Shown one piece after another: positions 1 through 7,330 of a stretch of DNA of 49,069 nucleotides. Origin of the DNA: Lachnospiraceae bacterium (lineage in GTDB: Bacteria; Bacillota; Clostridia; Lachnospirales; Lachnospiraceae); the NCBI GenBank assembly GCA_017619975.1, contig JAFZRH010000081.1, positions 1-49,069 of the forward strand. The letters are read 5' to 3'. The notes under the pieces were generated by a model that was given only the letters and a program-made list of their open reading frames with translations, made no database searches and was not told the origin of the DNA. Positions within the stretch are counted from its first letter, which is position 1. Each line of letters starts with the position of its first letter. A program made the position numbers and the translations under genes.

Positions 1-1
1 C

Positions 2-385
2 GAAGACTGCAGCTTCACCACCGAAGTGATCGCGCCGACCGAGACCGAACAGGGCTACACGAAGCATACCTGCACCGTCTGCGGCTACAGCTATAATAGT
101 GATTATACTGATCCTATTCCAGCCTCCTCCTCTGAGGAGCAAACTGAACCAGAGGTGCCGGAAATCCCAGCCGGCACCTCCGTACGGGAAGCTATTTCCA
201 TCATTGATGCTACCCATTATTTTACCTATTTTGTTATTGATATTGAGACAAATGCACAGCCTCCTAAAAAAGAGAATTCGTGGCAATACGATATTGATTT
301 TGATGCCTCAACAGTCGATCATATCGAGAAAAATTCATCCAAAGCAATCACAATCTATGCTTCTATTGTCCTGTCGACAGAATAA
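2..385 (+). CDS. C-terminal part of an exported surface protein (5' end outside window)
   Basis: The reading frame is open from the first bases of the window and ends at TAA 383-385, so only the last 127 codons or so are seen; the GTG at 26 is unlikely to be the true start. The visible part contains a short motif of the type A-x-T-E-x-x-G-Y-x-K-H-T-C-x-x-C-G-Y-S-Y, ending in a CxxC pair. The same motif family occurs in the L,D-transpeptidase at 5345-7159 and is common in Clostridia cell-surface proteins. A Ser/Glu/Pro-rich linker follows, then about 75 residues of unrecognised sequence. A strong terminator follows at 421. The function cannot be told from this fragment; a surface or secreted location is inferred from the motif and linker. 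Confidence 0.6.
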   Translation, partial: EDCSFTTEVIAPTETEQGYTKHTCTVCGYSYNSDYTDPIPASSSEEQTEPEVPEIPAGTSVREAISIIDATHYFTYFVIDIETNAQPPKKENSWQYDIDFDASTVDHIEKNSSKAITIYASIVLSTE

Positions 386-420
386 AAACCACATTATATT
401 TCAACCTACCTAAAAGAAGC

Positions 421-455
421 AAGCGAGCGGGCCTTCAGCCCGCTCGCTTCTTTAT
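421..455. terminator. Bidirectional intrinsic terminator between the surface protein gene and degV
   Basis: A perfect 12-bp inverted repeat (421-432 with 438-449, loop CTTCA) is followed by a T-rich stretch on the plus strand; the A-rich flank on the other side allows it to serve the convergent degV gene too. Confidence 0.85.
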
Positions 456-469
456 CTTCTCTTTTGCCC

Positions 470-1435
470 CTACTCTTTCTTTCTGCCCGGGAACGGCAGC
501 TTCTCGACCGCATTCTTCAGATTTTTGACCGGCAGGCGGTCCACGATATCCGACAGCAGGTTCGCGCTGCGCACGGAATCATCCGACAGGAAGAACAGGG
601 CCAGCGTATCCGGGCCTACATGCGCGCCCGTCACCGGTTCATAACAGACCGTCAGGATCTCCTTCGGCGGCTTCTCCAGCTTTTAAAGCGCTTCCAGATA
701 AGCCGCATCGTCCGGGCAGTCGGCATGCGCAATGCCCACCGTCTGGATCTCCGGCAGTACCACAAACTTGTTGTAGATCTTTGCCAGCGCTTCCACGGAG
801 CGCCTGCGCCCCCGCGCTACGTTGAAGGCAACGATCTTCCCCTCTTCGTTGCCCTTCAGGATCGGCTTCAGGTTGAGCATCGAGCCGACACGGGCCGTAA
901 TCCCGGACAGCCGTCCCATACGCTTTAAATGCATCAGGTCGTCTACGGTAAAGACCTGACACATCCGTCTGGACATGGTCTTCAGGGATTGAACGTTTTC
1001 ATCGAAGGAAAGTCCGCGGTCCCGGCGTTCGGCCGCTTCCAGCGCCACGATTCCTTCCCCCAGAGACGCGCCGATGGTATCGACCACCTCGATGCGGCGT
1101 CCCGGGAAGCGCTCCATGAGCTCCCGCGCGGCCAGCTGCGCGCTGCTGCAGGAACCGCTGATTCCGGAGGACATGCTGACGAAAAGAATATCCCTCCCCG
1201 CCTGCAGATAAGGTGTAAAGATCTCTTCGAAACGGGAAGGCGGAATCTGGGAAGTCATGACCTCCCTGCCGTCCCGGATCGACTGATAATAGGCATGACC
1301 GTCAAAAGCCTCGGTATCCAGACACTGCACTTCCTCTCCGTCCACATAGTAGGAGAAAGGCAGAAAACCGATGTGCTTTTCCCTGAGCAGGGGGGTCGGA
1401 ATGTTTGCTGAAGTATCTGTAATAATCGCGTACAT
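470..1435 (-). pseudogene. degV: DegV-family fatty-acid-binding protein gene, interrupted by an in-frame TAA
   Basis: The start at ATG 1433-1435 gives an N-terminus MYAIITDTSANIP and has AGAGG eight bases upstream. The N-terminal domain has the expected M-S-S-G-I-S-G-S segment. The frame meets TAA at 683-685 after 250 codons, but the same frame then stays open to TAG at 470-472. That downstream part encodes the usual DegV C-terminus, including VTGAHVGPDTLALFF. DegV proteins (normally about 280-300 residues) bind fatty acids and feed them to the fatty-acid kinase FakA in Firmicutes. The stop removes about 70 residues of the C-terminal domain. One substitution explains it, since no frameshift is needed. 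A sequencing error or read-through cannot be excluded. Gene callers would report only 683-1435. Confidence 0.85.
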
Positions 1436-1469
1436 GGCTTCATCCTCTTCAGTTCGGTATTGCTTTTTA

Positions 1470-1498
1470 AGAATACCCTGTTTCCGGCGGGAAGTCAA
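1470..1498 (-). promoter_or_regulatory. Promoter of degV
   Basis: On the minus strand TTGACT (1493-1498) and TATTCT (1470-1475) are separated by 17 bases, 35 bases upstream of the degV start. Confidence 0.7.
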
Positions 1499-1524
1499 GT
1501 TTTAACATTCCTGCCTCCCTCTTC

Positions 1525-1553
1525 TTGCGTAATGCTTTCAGCTCTGCTATAAT
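1525..1553 (+). promoter_or_regulatory. Promoter of hpf
   Basis: TTGCGT (1525-1530), a 17-base spacer and TATAAT (1548-1553), giving a leader of roughly 80 bases before hpf. It is divergent from the degV promoter. Confidence 0.75.
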
Positions 1554-1642
1554 AAAGGCGCAGGCATCGTGCGGATGCCGCGGTTCGTTCCATAAGAGTC
1601 TGTGCGAAAGCCTGTTAGAACGCGACAAGGAGTGTGAATGCG

Positions 1643-2179
1643 ATGAATTTCAAACTCACAACAGGAAAAAACTTCGAAGCCACCCCCGCCATGGAGGATC
1701 TGCTTGCCAAGAAACTGGCAAAGCTGGATCGTTTCTTTGTTTCCGATACGGATGCGGAAGTCTACATGGGACTGACCAAAGCGAAAGCCAAGGTCGAGAT
1801 CACGGTTCCCGTCCGATCCGGCGCGATCCGCTCTGAAAAGACCGGCAACGATATTTATGCTCTGATCGATGAAGCCGTGGATTCCATGGAAAAGCAGTTA
1901 AAGAAATATCGCAGCAAGCTGCATGATTTCTATCAGAGCGGCGGCCGGGCCGATAAATTCGAGCCGGCGGAGCCCGCGGAAGATGCCAATATTACGATCG
2001 TTAAAACAAAGCGCTTCGCAGTCAAGCCCATGGATGCCGAAGAAGCATGCCTGCAGATGGAAATGCTGGGCCACAACTTCTATGTGTTCCTGAACGCCGA
2101 ATCCGGCGAAGTCAATGTGGTCTACCGCCGCAATGACGGCGCCTACGGCCTCATCGAACCGATTCTGGGCGAAGAATAA
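1643..2179 (+). CDS. hpf: Long-form ribosome hibernation promoting factor HPF
   Basis: A 178-residue protein of the long HPF type found in Firmicutes. The N-terminal YfiA/RaiA-like domain (about residues 1-100) binds the small subunit at the decoding centre, and the C-terminal domain (about 120-178, starting ITIVKTKRFAVKPM) dimerises to pair 70S ribosomes into 100S particles in slow growth. I chose ATG 1643 because AAGGAG (1627-1632) lies ten bases upstream; an in-frame GTG at 1634 sits too close to it. The gene has its own promoter and is closed by a strong terminator, so it is monocistronic. Family assignment is firm; hibernation at the mature-culture stage is known biology of the family. 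Confidence 0.96.
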   Translation: MNFKLTTGKNFEATPAMEDLLAKKLAKLDRFFVSDTDAEVYMGLTKAKAKVEITVPVRSGAIRSEKTGNDIYALIDEAVDSMEKQLKKYRSKLHDFYQSGGRADKFEPAEPAEDANITIVKTKRFAVKPMDAEEACLQMEMLGHNFYVFLNAESGEVNVVYRRNDGAYGLIEPILGEE

Positions 2180-2215
2180 ACACTTTCTCCGGCCTTCCCC
2201 GGCCGGGAAGCGGGA

Positions 2216-2250
2216 CGAAAAAAGCAGTCGCTTTCCGACTGCTTTTTTCG
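2216..2250. terminator. Bidirectional terminator between hpf and the NlpC/P60 gene
   Basis: A perfect 15-bp inverted repeat (2216-2230 with 2236-2250, loop CTTTC) with an A6 run in one arm and a T6 run in the other, so it can terminate both convergent transcripts. Confidence 0.92.
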
Positions 2251-2268
2251 TTCTGCGAACGTCTCCGT

Positions 2269-3849
2269 TTAATCTCCGATCACGTTTTGTACGGTATGGA
2301 AGCCGTCGTAATACACTTCACTGACGGTGATCATCCAGCCGACGTCACGCGCATGAACCATCATCGGCGTTCCGGCATTGTTGTACCCGACAAACATCGT
2401 CACGTGGCCGCGGCTGTTCTGGGTCCGGTAGCAAATGATGTCGCCGGGTCTGGCCGCCGCGATGCCGCCCACGACCTTCGTCCCGGTCCGGGCAATGGAG
2501 TAGCTGTTGTGCTGCAGACGGATCCCGTACTGCGCGAAAATAGCCAGCAGGAAGCCGGAGCAGTCCGCACCGGTGGTAAGGCTGGTACCGCCGGTCACAT
2601 AAGGCAGCTTGCCGACGTACTGCAGTGCGTTCGTGACGATATTGCGGCGCAGCTGCGACGTATTCGCAGGGATCATGCTGACGTAATTGCCCCAGTTCAC
2701 GGTCTCCGACTGACGGTCGCGTTCTGCGATCGAAGCGGCACGGCTCTCCGCTTCCCGGCTGGCCTGCGCGCGGCTGGCTGCCGCTGCGGCTTCCTGACGC
2801 TCCCGTTCCGCCTTCGACGCGGCGATCGACTGCTGCAGCCAGGCGTTGTAAGCCGCAATGGATTCTTCACGGCTCTGACGGATACTTTCTTCGACCCGGC
2901 GGCTTTCCTCCCGGCTCGCGTCCTTGCTGGCCAGTTCTTCCCGGACCGCTATCATCTGCGTAATGCTGCGCTCTTCTTCTTCAACAGAAATCGCCGTCGG
3001 CAGTTCCCAGACCAGATCGTAAGAACTGTTCGGGATATAGCCGTAAAGAACGTTGCTGTCATTTTCCTGCGCGAAAACGATCAGCGTGAAGTTATCATCC
3101 TTGATCCAGTTGACTTCGTACTTCTGCCCGCCTTCGACAATGCCGAGCGAATCGGAATCCGTGCTGTCATAGCGGTAAACACGCTGCGCGTCATACTTGA
3201 TATAGGCAAAGCGGGTGATCGATTCGCTGATCAGTTCCGTAGCCGCGTACCCGCTGACAACATACTCCGATTTGATATAGCCGTTCACGTTTCCGGATTC
3301 GATACGGAACCAGACGCCGTTTTCCGTATATTCACGGCCTTTGACGTAAGCGGTATCATTATAGTACATCTTGCCGATACGGCCGGAAGTCGCATCCGGC
3401 TCTTCGCGTACATTCAGGAAGCCGTTGCCGCGATAGATGACCAGATCGTTGTCGCTGTTTTCCGCCATGCGGCGCATGCGCCGGGCCAGCAGCAGGCCGT
3501 CCTCAAAATCCGCGGTGCTGTTCTCGCTTCCGCATTCGGTCCGCAGTCCGACTGCCTGAACGGAATCGCTCTGGGCCCCCCGAAGCGACAGGAATTCGTT
3601 GGCGGACAGACCGTCTGTCTTCGGTTCTTCCACCACGACCGGTTTTTCCTCGGTCGTGGTCTCGGGCGGCGTCAGCTCAATAACAGGCGCGGCCGTCTCG
3701 GACGGTTCCGCCACGGTCCCGGATTCCGAAGTTCCGATCTGCGGCCCTACGACGGGAAGCGTTTCCTGCGCCTGAACTGACAGAGCAGAAAGCAGCATTC
3801 CCAAACAGATCAGATATACAATAAACGGTTTATACTTTTTATTTTTCAT
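2269..3849 (-). CDS. Secreted SH3-NlpC/P60 peptidoglycan endopeptidase
   Basis: A 526-residue exported protein. It has a signal peptide (1-28), a Thr/Glu/Pro-rich linker (about 40-80), a bacterial SH3 domain (about 135-198) with a second SH3-like stretch to about 275, and a long charged, Arg/Glu/Ala/Ser-rich coiled coil (about 288-382). An NlpC/P60 domain (about 400-525) follows. The catalytic Cys is C430 in DCSGF, His is H482 in GHVTMFVG, and the third polar residue is probably H499. Such enzymes cut D-Glu/diaminopimelate bonds in stem peptides and act in cell separation or wall turnover; the coiled coil may space the enzyme from the membrane or recruit it. It has AGGAG before the ATG, its own promoter and terminator, and is monocistronic. 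Family is clear, exact bond specificity is not. Confidence 0.92.
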   Translation of the reverse strand: MKNKKYKPFIVYLICLGMLLSALSVQAQETLPVVGPQIGTSESGTVAEPSETAAPVIELTPPETTTEEKPVVVEEPKTDGLSANEFLSLRGAQSDSVQAVGLRTECGSENSTADFEDGLLLARRMRRMAENSDNDLVIYRGNGFLNVREEPDATSGRIGKMYYNDTAYVKGREYTENGVWFRIESGNVNGYIKSEYVVSGYAATELISESITRFAYIKYDAQRVYRYDSTDSDSLGIVEGGQKYEVNWIKDDNFTLIVFAQENDSNVLYGYIPNSSYDLVWELPTAISVEEEERSITQMIAVREELASKDASREESRRVEESIRQSREESIAAYNAWLQQSIAASKAERERQEAAAAASRAQASREAESRAASIAERDRQSETVNWGNYVSMIPANTSQLRRNIVTNALQYVGKLPYVTGGTSLTTGADCSGFLLAIFAQYGIRLQHNSYSIARTGTKVVGGIAAARPGDIICYRTQNSRGHVTMFVGYNNAGTPMMVHARDVGWMITVSEVYYDGFHTVQNVIGD

Positions 3850-3895
3850 TATAAATCTCCTGTTTTATGTGTTTAAAAACCGGAAAGTTAAGCTT

Positions 3896-3924
3896 ATTTT
3901 ACAAAAAACAAGCATATTTGTCAA
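3896..3924 (-). promoter_or_regulatory. Promoter of the NlpC/P60 gene
   Basis: Minus-strand TTGACA (3919-3924), 17-base AT-rich spacer, TAAAAT (3896-3901), about 46 bases upstream of the start codon. Confidence 0.85.
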
Positions 3925-3944
3925 GATTTTTTTTACTAAAGCAA

Positions 3945-3972
3945 ATCACCACAACATCTGTGCCGTGGTGAT
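3945..3972 (-). terminator. Probable terminator of the tRNA-Ser/tRNA-Asn transcript
   Basis: An 8-bp inverted repeat (3945-3952 with 3965-3972) lies downstream of tRNA-Asn on the minus strand and is followed by TTGCTTTAG. The T tract is weak, so this is a moderate call. Confidence 0.5.
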
Positions 3973-4007
3973 CCGCTCATAACAATATCTTGTGTTTTCT
4001 CTTGTAG

Positions 4008-4079
4008 CTCCCCGAGCAGGGCTCGAACCTGCAACACCTCGGTTAACAGCCGAGTGCTCTGCCATTGAGCTATCGAGGA
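4008..4079 (-). tRNA. tRNA-Asn (anticodon GTT)
   Basis: A 72-nt cloverleaf. The acceptor arm TCCTCGA pairs with TCGGGGA, the discriminator is G, the anticodon GTT is read from 4045-4047 in a CTGTTAA loop, and the T arm has GGTTCGAGC. No CCA is encoded. It lies four bases downstream of tRNA-Ser(GGA) and is probably cotranscribed. Confidence 0.96.
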
Positions 4080-4083
4080 AGAG

Positions 4084-4173
4084 CGGAGAAGGAGGGATTT
4101 GAACCCTCGCGCCGCTATTAACGACCTGCACCCTTTCCAGGGGTGTCCCTTCGGCCAGCTTGGGTACTTCTCC
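4084..4173 (-). tRNA. tRNA-Ser (anticodon GGA)
   Basis: A 90-nt class II tRNA. The acceptor arm GGAGAAG pairs with CTTCTCC, discriminator G, anticodon GGA at 4136-4138 between CACCC and GGGTG, and there is a long variable arm. No encoded CCA. Its acceptor stem is identical to that of the tRNA-Ser at 9900-9987. Confidence 0.96.
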
Positions 4174-4187
4174 GAATGCAATAACGC

Positions 4188-4216
4188 ATTATAGTGATTA
4201 TTCCGGCGGCTGTCAA
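4188..4216 (-). promoter_or_regulatory. Promoter of the tRNA-Ser/tRNA-Asn pair
   Basis: Minus-strand TTGACA (4211-4216), 17-base spacer, consensus TATAAT (4188-4193), 15 bases upstream of the mature tRNA-Ser 5' end. Confidence 0.9.
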
Positions 4217-4231
4217 GCACTTTTTAAATTT

Positions 4232-4260
4232 TTGCAGTTTTTTCCCGAAAGCGTTATAAT
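4232..4260 (+). promoter_or_regulatory. Promoter of the alpha/beta hydrolase gene
   Basis: TTGCAG (4232-4237), 17-base spacer, TATAAT (4255-4260). It is divergent from the tRNA promoter, the two -35 boxes being only 15 bases apart. Confidence 0.8.
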
Positions 4261-4318
4261 AAAGCCGGACCCACCGTCTTCCGGCCTCCGCCGGAACCGC
4301 CCCGAAACGGAGAACGCC

Positions 4319-5266
4319 ATGATCTTCCTGATCCTTTTTGCCATTCTTTGCCTGCTGACGCTGTCAGCGGCTTTTCTGATCTTCCGTCTGACCCTGTACA
4401 GTCCGAACAAGTCGCAGAATGACGATCATACGCTTTACGACAGCGATCAGATACGGCCGTACCGGGCGAAGGTGCTGACCATGATCGACGAGCTGAACGC
4501 GATCCCCTTTGAGACGCATACGATCCGTTCTTTCGACGGCCTGACTCTGTACGGACGCTACTATCATCAGACGGACGGCGCGCCGCTCGCCATCTGTTTT
4601 CACGGTTATCGGGGCACGCCTTCCCGGGATTTTTCCGGCGGGATCCGGATCTACCGGGAACAGGGCTTCAACATTCTGATGGCGGAACAGCGCGGCCACA
4701 AGCGCAGCGAAGGTCATCGCATCACACTGGGGGTGAAGGAACGGCAGGACTGTCTGGACTGGGTCCGCTATGCGGCAGCGCATTTCGGAGAAAACACGCC
4801 GATCGTCCTCGGCGGCATTTCAATGGGGGCTGCCACTGTCCTGATGGCATCCGCACTGGATCTGCCCGGGAACGTGAAGGGCATCATTGCCGACTGTCCC
4901 TTCACCTCTCCGAAAGAGATCATGCTGAAGGTCGCCGGCGGCATGGGCTTTCCGCGCGGCCCGGTCTACCCTTTCATCTGGCTCGCCGCCCGCCTCTTCG
5001 GCGGCTTTTCGCCCACCGCGGCCGACAGCCGGGAGGCAGTGAAAGCGGCAAAGATCCCGATCCTCCTGATCCACGGCGAAGCGGATCATTTCGTCCCCTG
5101 CGGGATGAGCCGCGAGATCGCCGCCGCTGCGCCGGAAAAGATCGCTTTTCACACATTCCCGGATGCCGGCCACGGGCTCAGCTTTCTGACCGACCCGCAG
5201 CGTTATCAGCAGATCGTAACAGATTTTCTGGACAGGGTCCTGACCTTTGCCGATCACGAGCCATAA
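4319..5266 (+). CDS. Membrane-anchored alpha/beta-hydrolase (serine hydrolase)
   Basis: A 315-residue protein. An N-terminal hydrophobic segment (about 1-27) likely anchors it, followed by an alpha/beta-hydrolase fold. The oxyanion region is CFHGYRGT (93-100), the nucleophile is S168 in GGISMGAA, the acid D256 in HGEADHFVP, and the base H285 in DAGHG. This layout resembles the BAAT/YqkD-type 'alpha/beta hydrolase' proteins of Firmicutes, whose substrates (esters, lipids or peptides) are mostly unknown. ATG 4319 is preceded by GGAG seven bases upstream and cuts off an N-terminal extension that would overlap the tRNA region. It stands alone between its own promoter and a terminator. Confidence 0.88.
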   Translation: MIFLILFAILCLLTLSAAFLIFRLTLYSPNKSQNDDHTLYDSDQIRPYRAKVLTMIDELNAIPFETHTIRSFDGLTLYGRYYHQTDGAPLAICFHGYRGTPSRDFSGGIRIYREQGFNILMAEQRGHKRSEGHRITLGVKERQDCLDWVRYAAAHFGENTPIVLGGISMGAATVLMASALDLPGNVKGIIADCPFTSPKEIMLKVAGGMGFPRGPVYPFIWLAARLFGGFSPTAADSREAVKAAKIPILLIHGEADHFVPCGMSREIAAAAPEKIAFHTFPDAGHGLSFLTDPQRYQQIVTDFLDRVLTFADHEP

Positions 5267-5288
5267 TCGATCGACGCAGGCAGAAACG

Positions 5289-5319
5289 ACGAGAGGGCTT
5301 TCGGGCCCTCTCGTTTGTG
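5289..5319. terminator. Bidirectional terminator between the hydrolase and L,D-transpeptidase genes
   Basis: A 10-bp stem ACGAGAGGGC/GCCCTCTCGT (5289-5298 with 5305-5314) with a six-base loop, followed by TTTG on the plus strand and TCGTTTCTG on the minus strand. Confidence 0.75.
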
Positions 5320-5344
5320 TATAACGGCTGCCGCAGGCAGCTTT

Positions 5345-7159
5345 TCAGTTGTTTTCACCTGTCTCGGCAGGATCCGGCAGCGTCTCTGCCGCCGTCGTTT
5401 CTTCCGACGTCGTTTCCGCCACTGTCGTTTCTTCCGGAGTCGTCTCCGCCACTGTCGTTTCTTCCGGCAAAGTTTCCGCCGCTGTCGTTTCTTCCGGCGT
5501 CGTCTCTGCCGCCGTTGTTTCTTCCGGCGTCGTCTCCGCCACCGTTGTTTCTTCCGGCGTCGTCTCGGCCACTGTCGTTTCTTCCGGCGTCGTCTCCGCC
5601 ACCGTTGTTTCTTCCGGCGTCGTCTCCGCCACCGTTGTTTCTTCCGGCGTCGTCTCCGCCACCGTCGTTTCTTCCGGCGTCGTCTCCGCCACCGTCGTTT
5701 CTTCCGGCGTCGTCTCCGCTTCCGTCGTTTCTTCCGGCGTCGTTTCCGCCACCGTCGTTTCTTCCGGCGTCGTCTCCGCTTCCGTCGTCGGCGGTTCTGT
5801 CTTTTTTTCCGTCTTGGAGATCAGTTTTTTCTCTTCGGCTTTTGCTTCACCGCAGGAGCAGTTATTATACCGGGTCACCTGATACACGTAGATGTAGTGC
5901 TCGTCTTCTTCTGTCACCTCGGTCTCGGACAGCACCGTCCAGCTGTGCGTATGCTCCGTTCCCAGCATCGGGATCACGACCTGCTCCGTCTCTCCGCAGA
6001 CGGTACAGACACGCTCTTTCAGTCCCTCGGACGTGGCAGTCGCTTCCTTCACGATCTTCCACTCTCCGCTGTGTCCCGCAGCCGGGATCTTTCTCTCCGA
6101 AGCGACCGCATAGCAATAGGGACAGTATTTCACCTTCAGACCGTCTTCCGTACAGGTCGCTTCCTTTTCCACGACCCAGGGACCGGTCAGCTCATGCCCG
6201 GTATGCTTGCCGGGGTTGACCGGCCAGCCGTGAACGATCACGGTATCGCCGGCCGAGCAGTTATCCCAGATGAATTTCGCGCCTTCCTCCGGCATATTGA
6301 CGCAGCCGTGAGAGCCGTAATACCAGGCATGATCAGAGCGGAAATTTCCGTTCCGCCAGGAAGCATCATGCAGGCCGTAATCTTTATAGAACGGCATCCA
6401 GTATTTCACGAAGGAATTGCCGCCCAGCATGCGGTTGCGCGCTTTATAGCGAATGTAGAACGTTCCGGTCGGTGTTGCGAAATCGTCTGCCACACAGCCG
6501 GTCACGCAGGGGAAGGAACCGATCGCCGTATCCCCCTGGTAAACGGTGACCCGCTGATTGGTCAGATCCACGTCGACCCAGGTCCAGGTTCTTTCGCCGC
6601 TTCTTGTCGTTTCCGGGACTGCCGGTTCGGTTTTCGGCTGTGAACGGGTCGTTTCCGTTGTTGCTTCCTGACTCTCGCTCGTTTCGGTTTCCGAAGAGCT
6701 CTCCTCTGTCGTTTCTTCCTCGGATTCCGGCAGCGTCTCCGAAGGCAGCTCCGTCGTTTCTTCCGTTTCGGTTTCCGTCACCGGCTCTGTGGTCTCTTCC
6801 GGCAAAGTTTCCGGGATCCGCACGTCTTCCGTCGTTTCGGCCGGAAGGGTATCCTCCGGAAGCGGATCCGTCTCTCTTATCGGCGGCTCTGTGGTCTCTT
6901 CCGGCTCGGCCGGCAGCGTCTCGCTGCTGGTCTCCGTGCCCAGATAATAAGCCTGTCCGTTCGCGTCAACAAAATAATAGATCATACCCGAATACGGCTC
7001 CGCGGACGGATCGATCAGGGCAGCTCCGGAAGGCAGATGATACATATTGTAAAATGTCGGGTTCTGATTCTGAGAATCCGCCGCTGTCACATATCCCTCC
7101 GAACGGCATGCCGACAGGAGCAGGACAAGCAAGGACAGCACCAGCAAAACCTTTTTCAT
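5345..7159 (-). CDS. L,D-transpeptidase (YkuD) lipoprotein with zinc-ribbon-like modules and a PETT repeat tail
   Basis: A 604-residue lipoprotein with lipobox LLSAC (lipidated C18). It continues with a Thr/Glu/Pro-rich spacer (about 76-186) and a YkuD catalytic domain (about 190-311) whose active site is Y-G-S-H-G-C-V-N with C286 as nucleophile and H284 nearby. Three short Cys/His modules follow (about 325-440; CPYC, CTVCG and CSCG pairs, each preceded by an E-A-T-x-T-x-x-G type phrase). The last part is 13 exact-length copies of a ten-residue unit T-V-A-E-T-T-P-E-E-T (459-588). YkuD enzymes make 3-3 peptide crosslinks or attach proteins to peptidoglycan. The repeats probably act as a wall-spanning stalk, but no LPxTG anchor is seen. 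ATG 7159 has AGAGG eight bases upstream; it is monocistronic. Confidence 0.92.
   Translation of the reverse strand: MKKVLLVLSLLVLLLSACRSEGYVTAADSQNQNPTFYNMYHLPSGAALIDPSAEPYSGMIYYFVDANGQAYYLGTETSSETLPAEPEETTEPPIRETDPLPEDTLPAETTEDVRIPETLPEETTEPVTETETEETTELPSETLPESEEETTEESSSETETSESQEATTETTRSQPKTEPAVPETTRSGERTWTWVDVDLTNQRVTVYQGDTAIGSFPCVTGCVADDFATPTGTFYIRYKARNRMLGGNSFVKYWMPFYKDYGLHDASWRNGNFRSDHAWYYGSHGCVNMPEEGAKFIWDNCSAGDTVIVHGWPVNPGKHTGHELTGPWVVEKEATCTEDGLKVKYCPYCYAVASERKIPAAGHSGEWKIVKEATATSEGLKERVCTVCGETEQVVIPMLGTEHTHSWTVLSETEVTEEDEHYIYVYQVTRYNNCSCGEAKAEEKKLISKTEKKTEPPTTEAETTPEETTVAETTPEETTEAETTPEETTVAETTPEETTVAETTPEETTVAETTPEETTVAETTPEETTVAETTPEETTVAETTPEETTAAETTPEETTAAETLPEETTVAETTPEETTVAETTSEETTAAETLPDPAETGENN
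5396..5785 (-). repeat. Tandem repeat: 13 copies of a 30-bp unit inside the L,D-transpeptidase gene
   Basis: The unit encodes T-V-A-E-T-T-P-E-E-T on the minus strand. Copies differ by a few synonymous or conservative changes (V to A or E, one T to L, one P to S), and the length is always 30 bp so the frame is kept. Copy number is a likely site of slippage between strains. Confidence 0.97.
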
Positions 7160-7183
7160 GAATCATCCTCTGGTGACTGAAAT

Positions 7184-7208
7184 AATCATTCGGCCGAACC
7201 GAATGATT
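7184..7208 (-). promoter_or_regulatory. Inverted repeat at the 5' end of the L,D-transpeptidase mRNA
   Basis: A perfect 10-bp inverted repeat (7184-7193 with 7199-7208, five-base spacer) starts just downstream of the predicted transcription start. It is either a repressor site or a stabilising 5' stem-loop. Confidence 0.5.
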
Positions 7209-7216
7209 GCTCTGAT

Positions 7217-7245
7217 ATTTTATAGAAATAATCCCGAAAAAGCAA
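7217..7245 (-). promoter_or_regulatory. Promoter of the L,D-transpeptidase gene
   Basis: Minus-strand TTGCTT (7240-7245), 17-base spacer, TAAAAT (7217-7222). Confidence 0.75.
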
Positions 7246-7330
7246 GACTCCGGCCGGGCGAAAAATGTGAATTTTTCCTTTCTCCGACGGAAAGGACAGC
7301 AGCCCGAGGCCGCAGGGAATCATCTCTTCC

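Noticed and set aside
639-962. An alternative minus-strand frame crossing the degV stop
   Set aside because: It does not encode DegV sequence. The true continuation lies in the original frame, so a frameshift repair is not needed.
5345-5400. A sortase LPxTG anchor at the end of the L,D-transpeptidase (LPDPAETG)
   Set aside because: The motif is not LPxTG and there is no following membrane helix or basic tail; the N-terminal lipobox explains anchoring.
5396-5785. CRISPR-like appearance of regular 30-bp repeats
   Set aside because: There are no spacers; the units are contiguous, in frame, and encode a protein repeat. No cas genes are present.
5315-6643. A 442-codon plus-strand frame rich in R-R-R-F-F repeats
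   Set aside because: It is the reverse complement of the L,D-transpeptidase tandem repeat and has no ribosome binding site or known domain.
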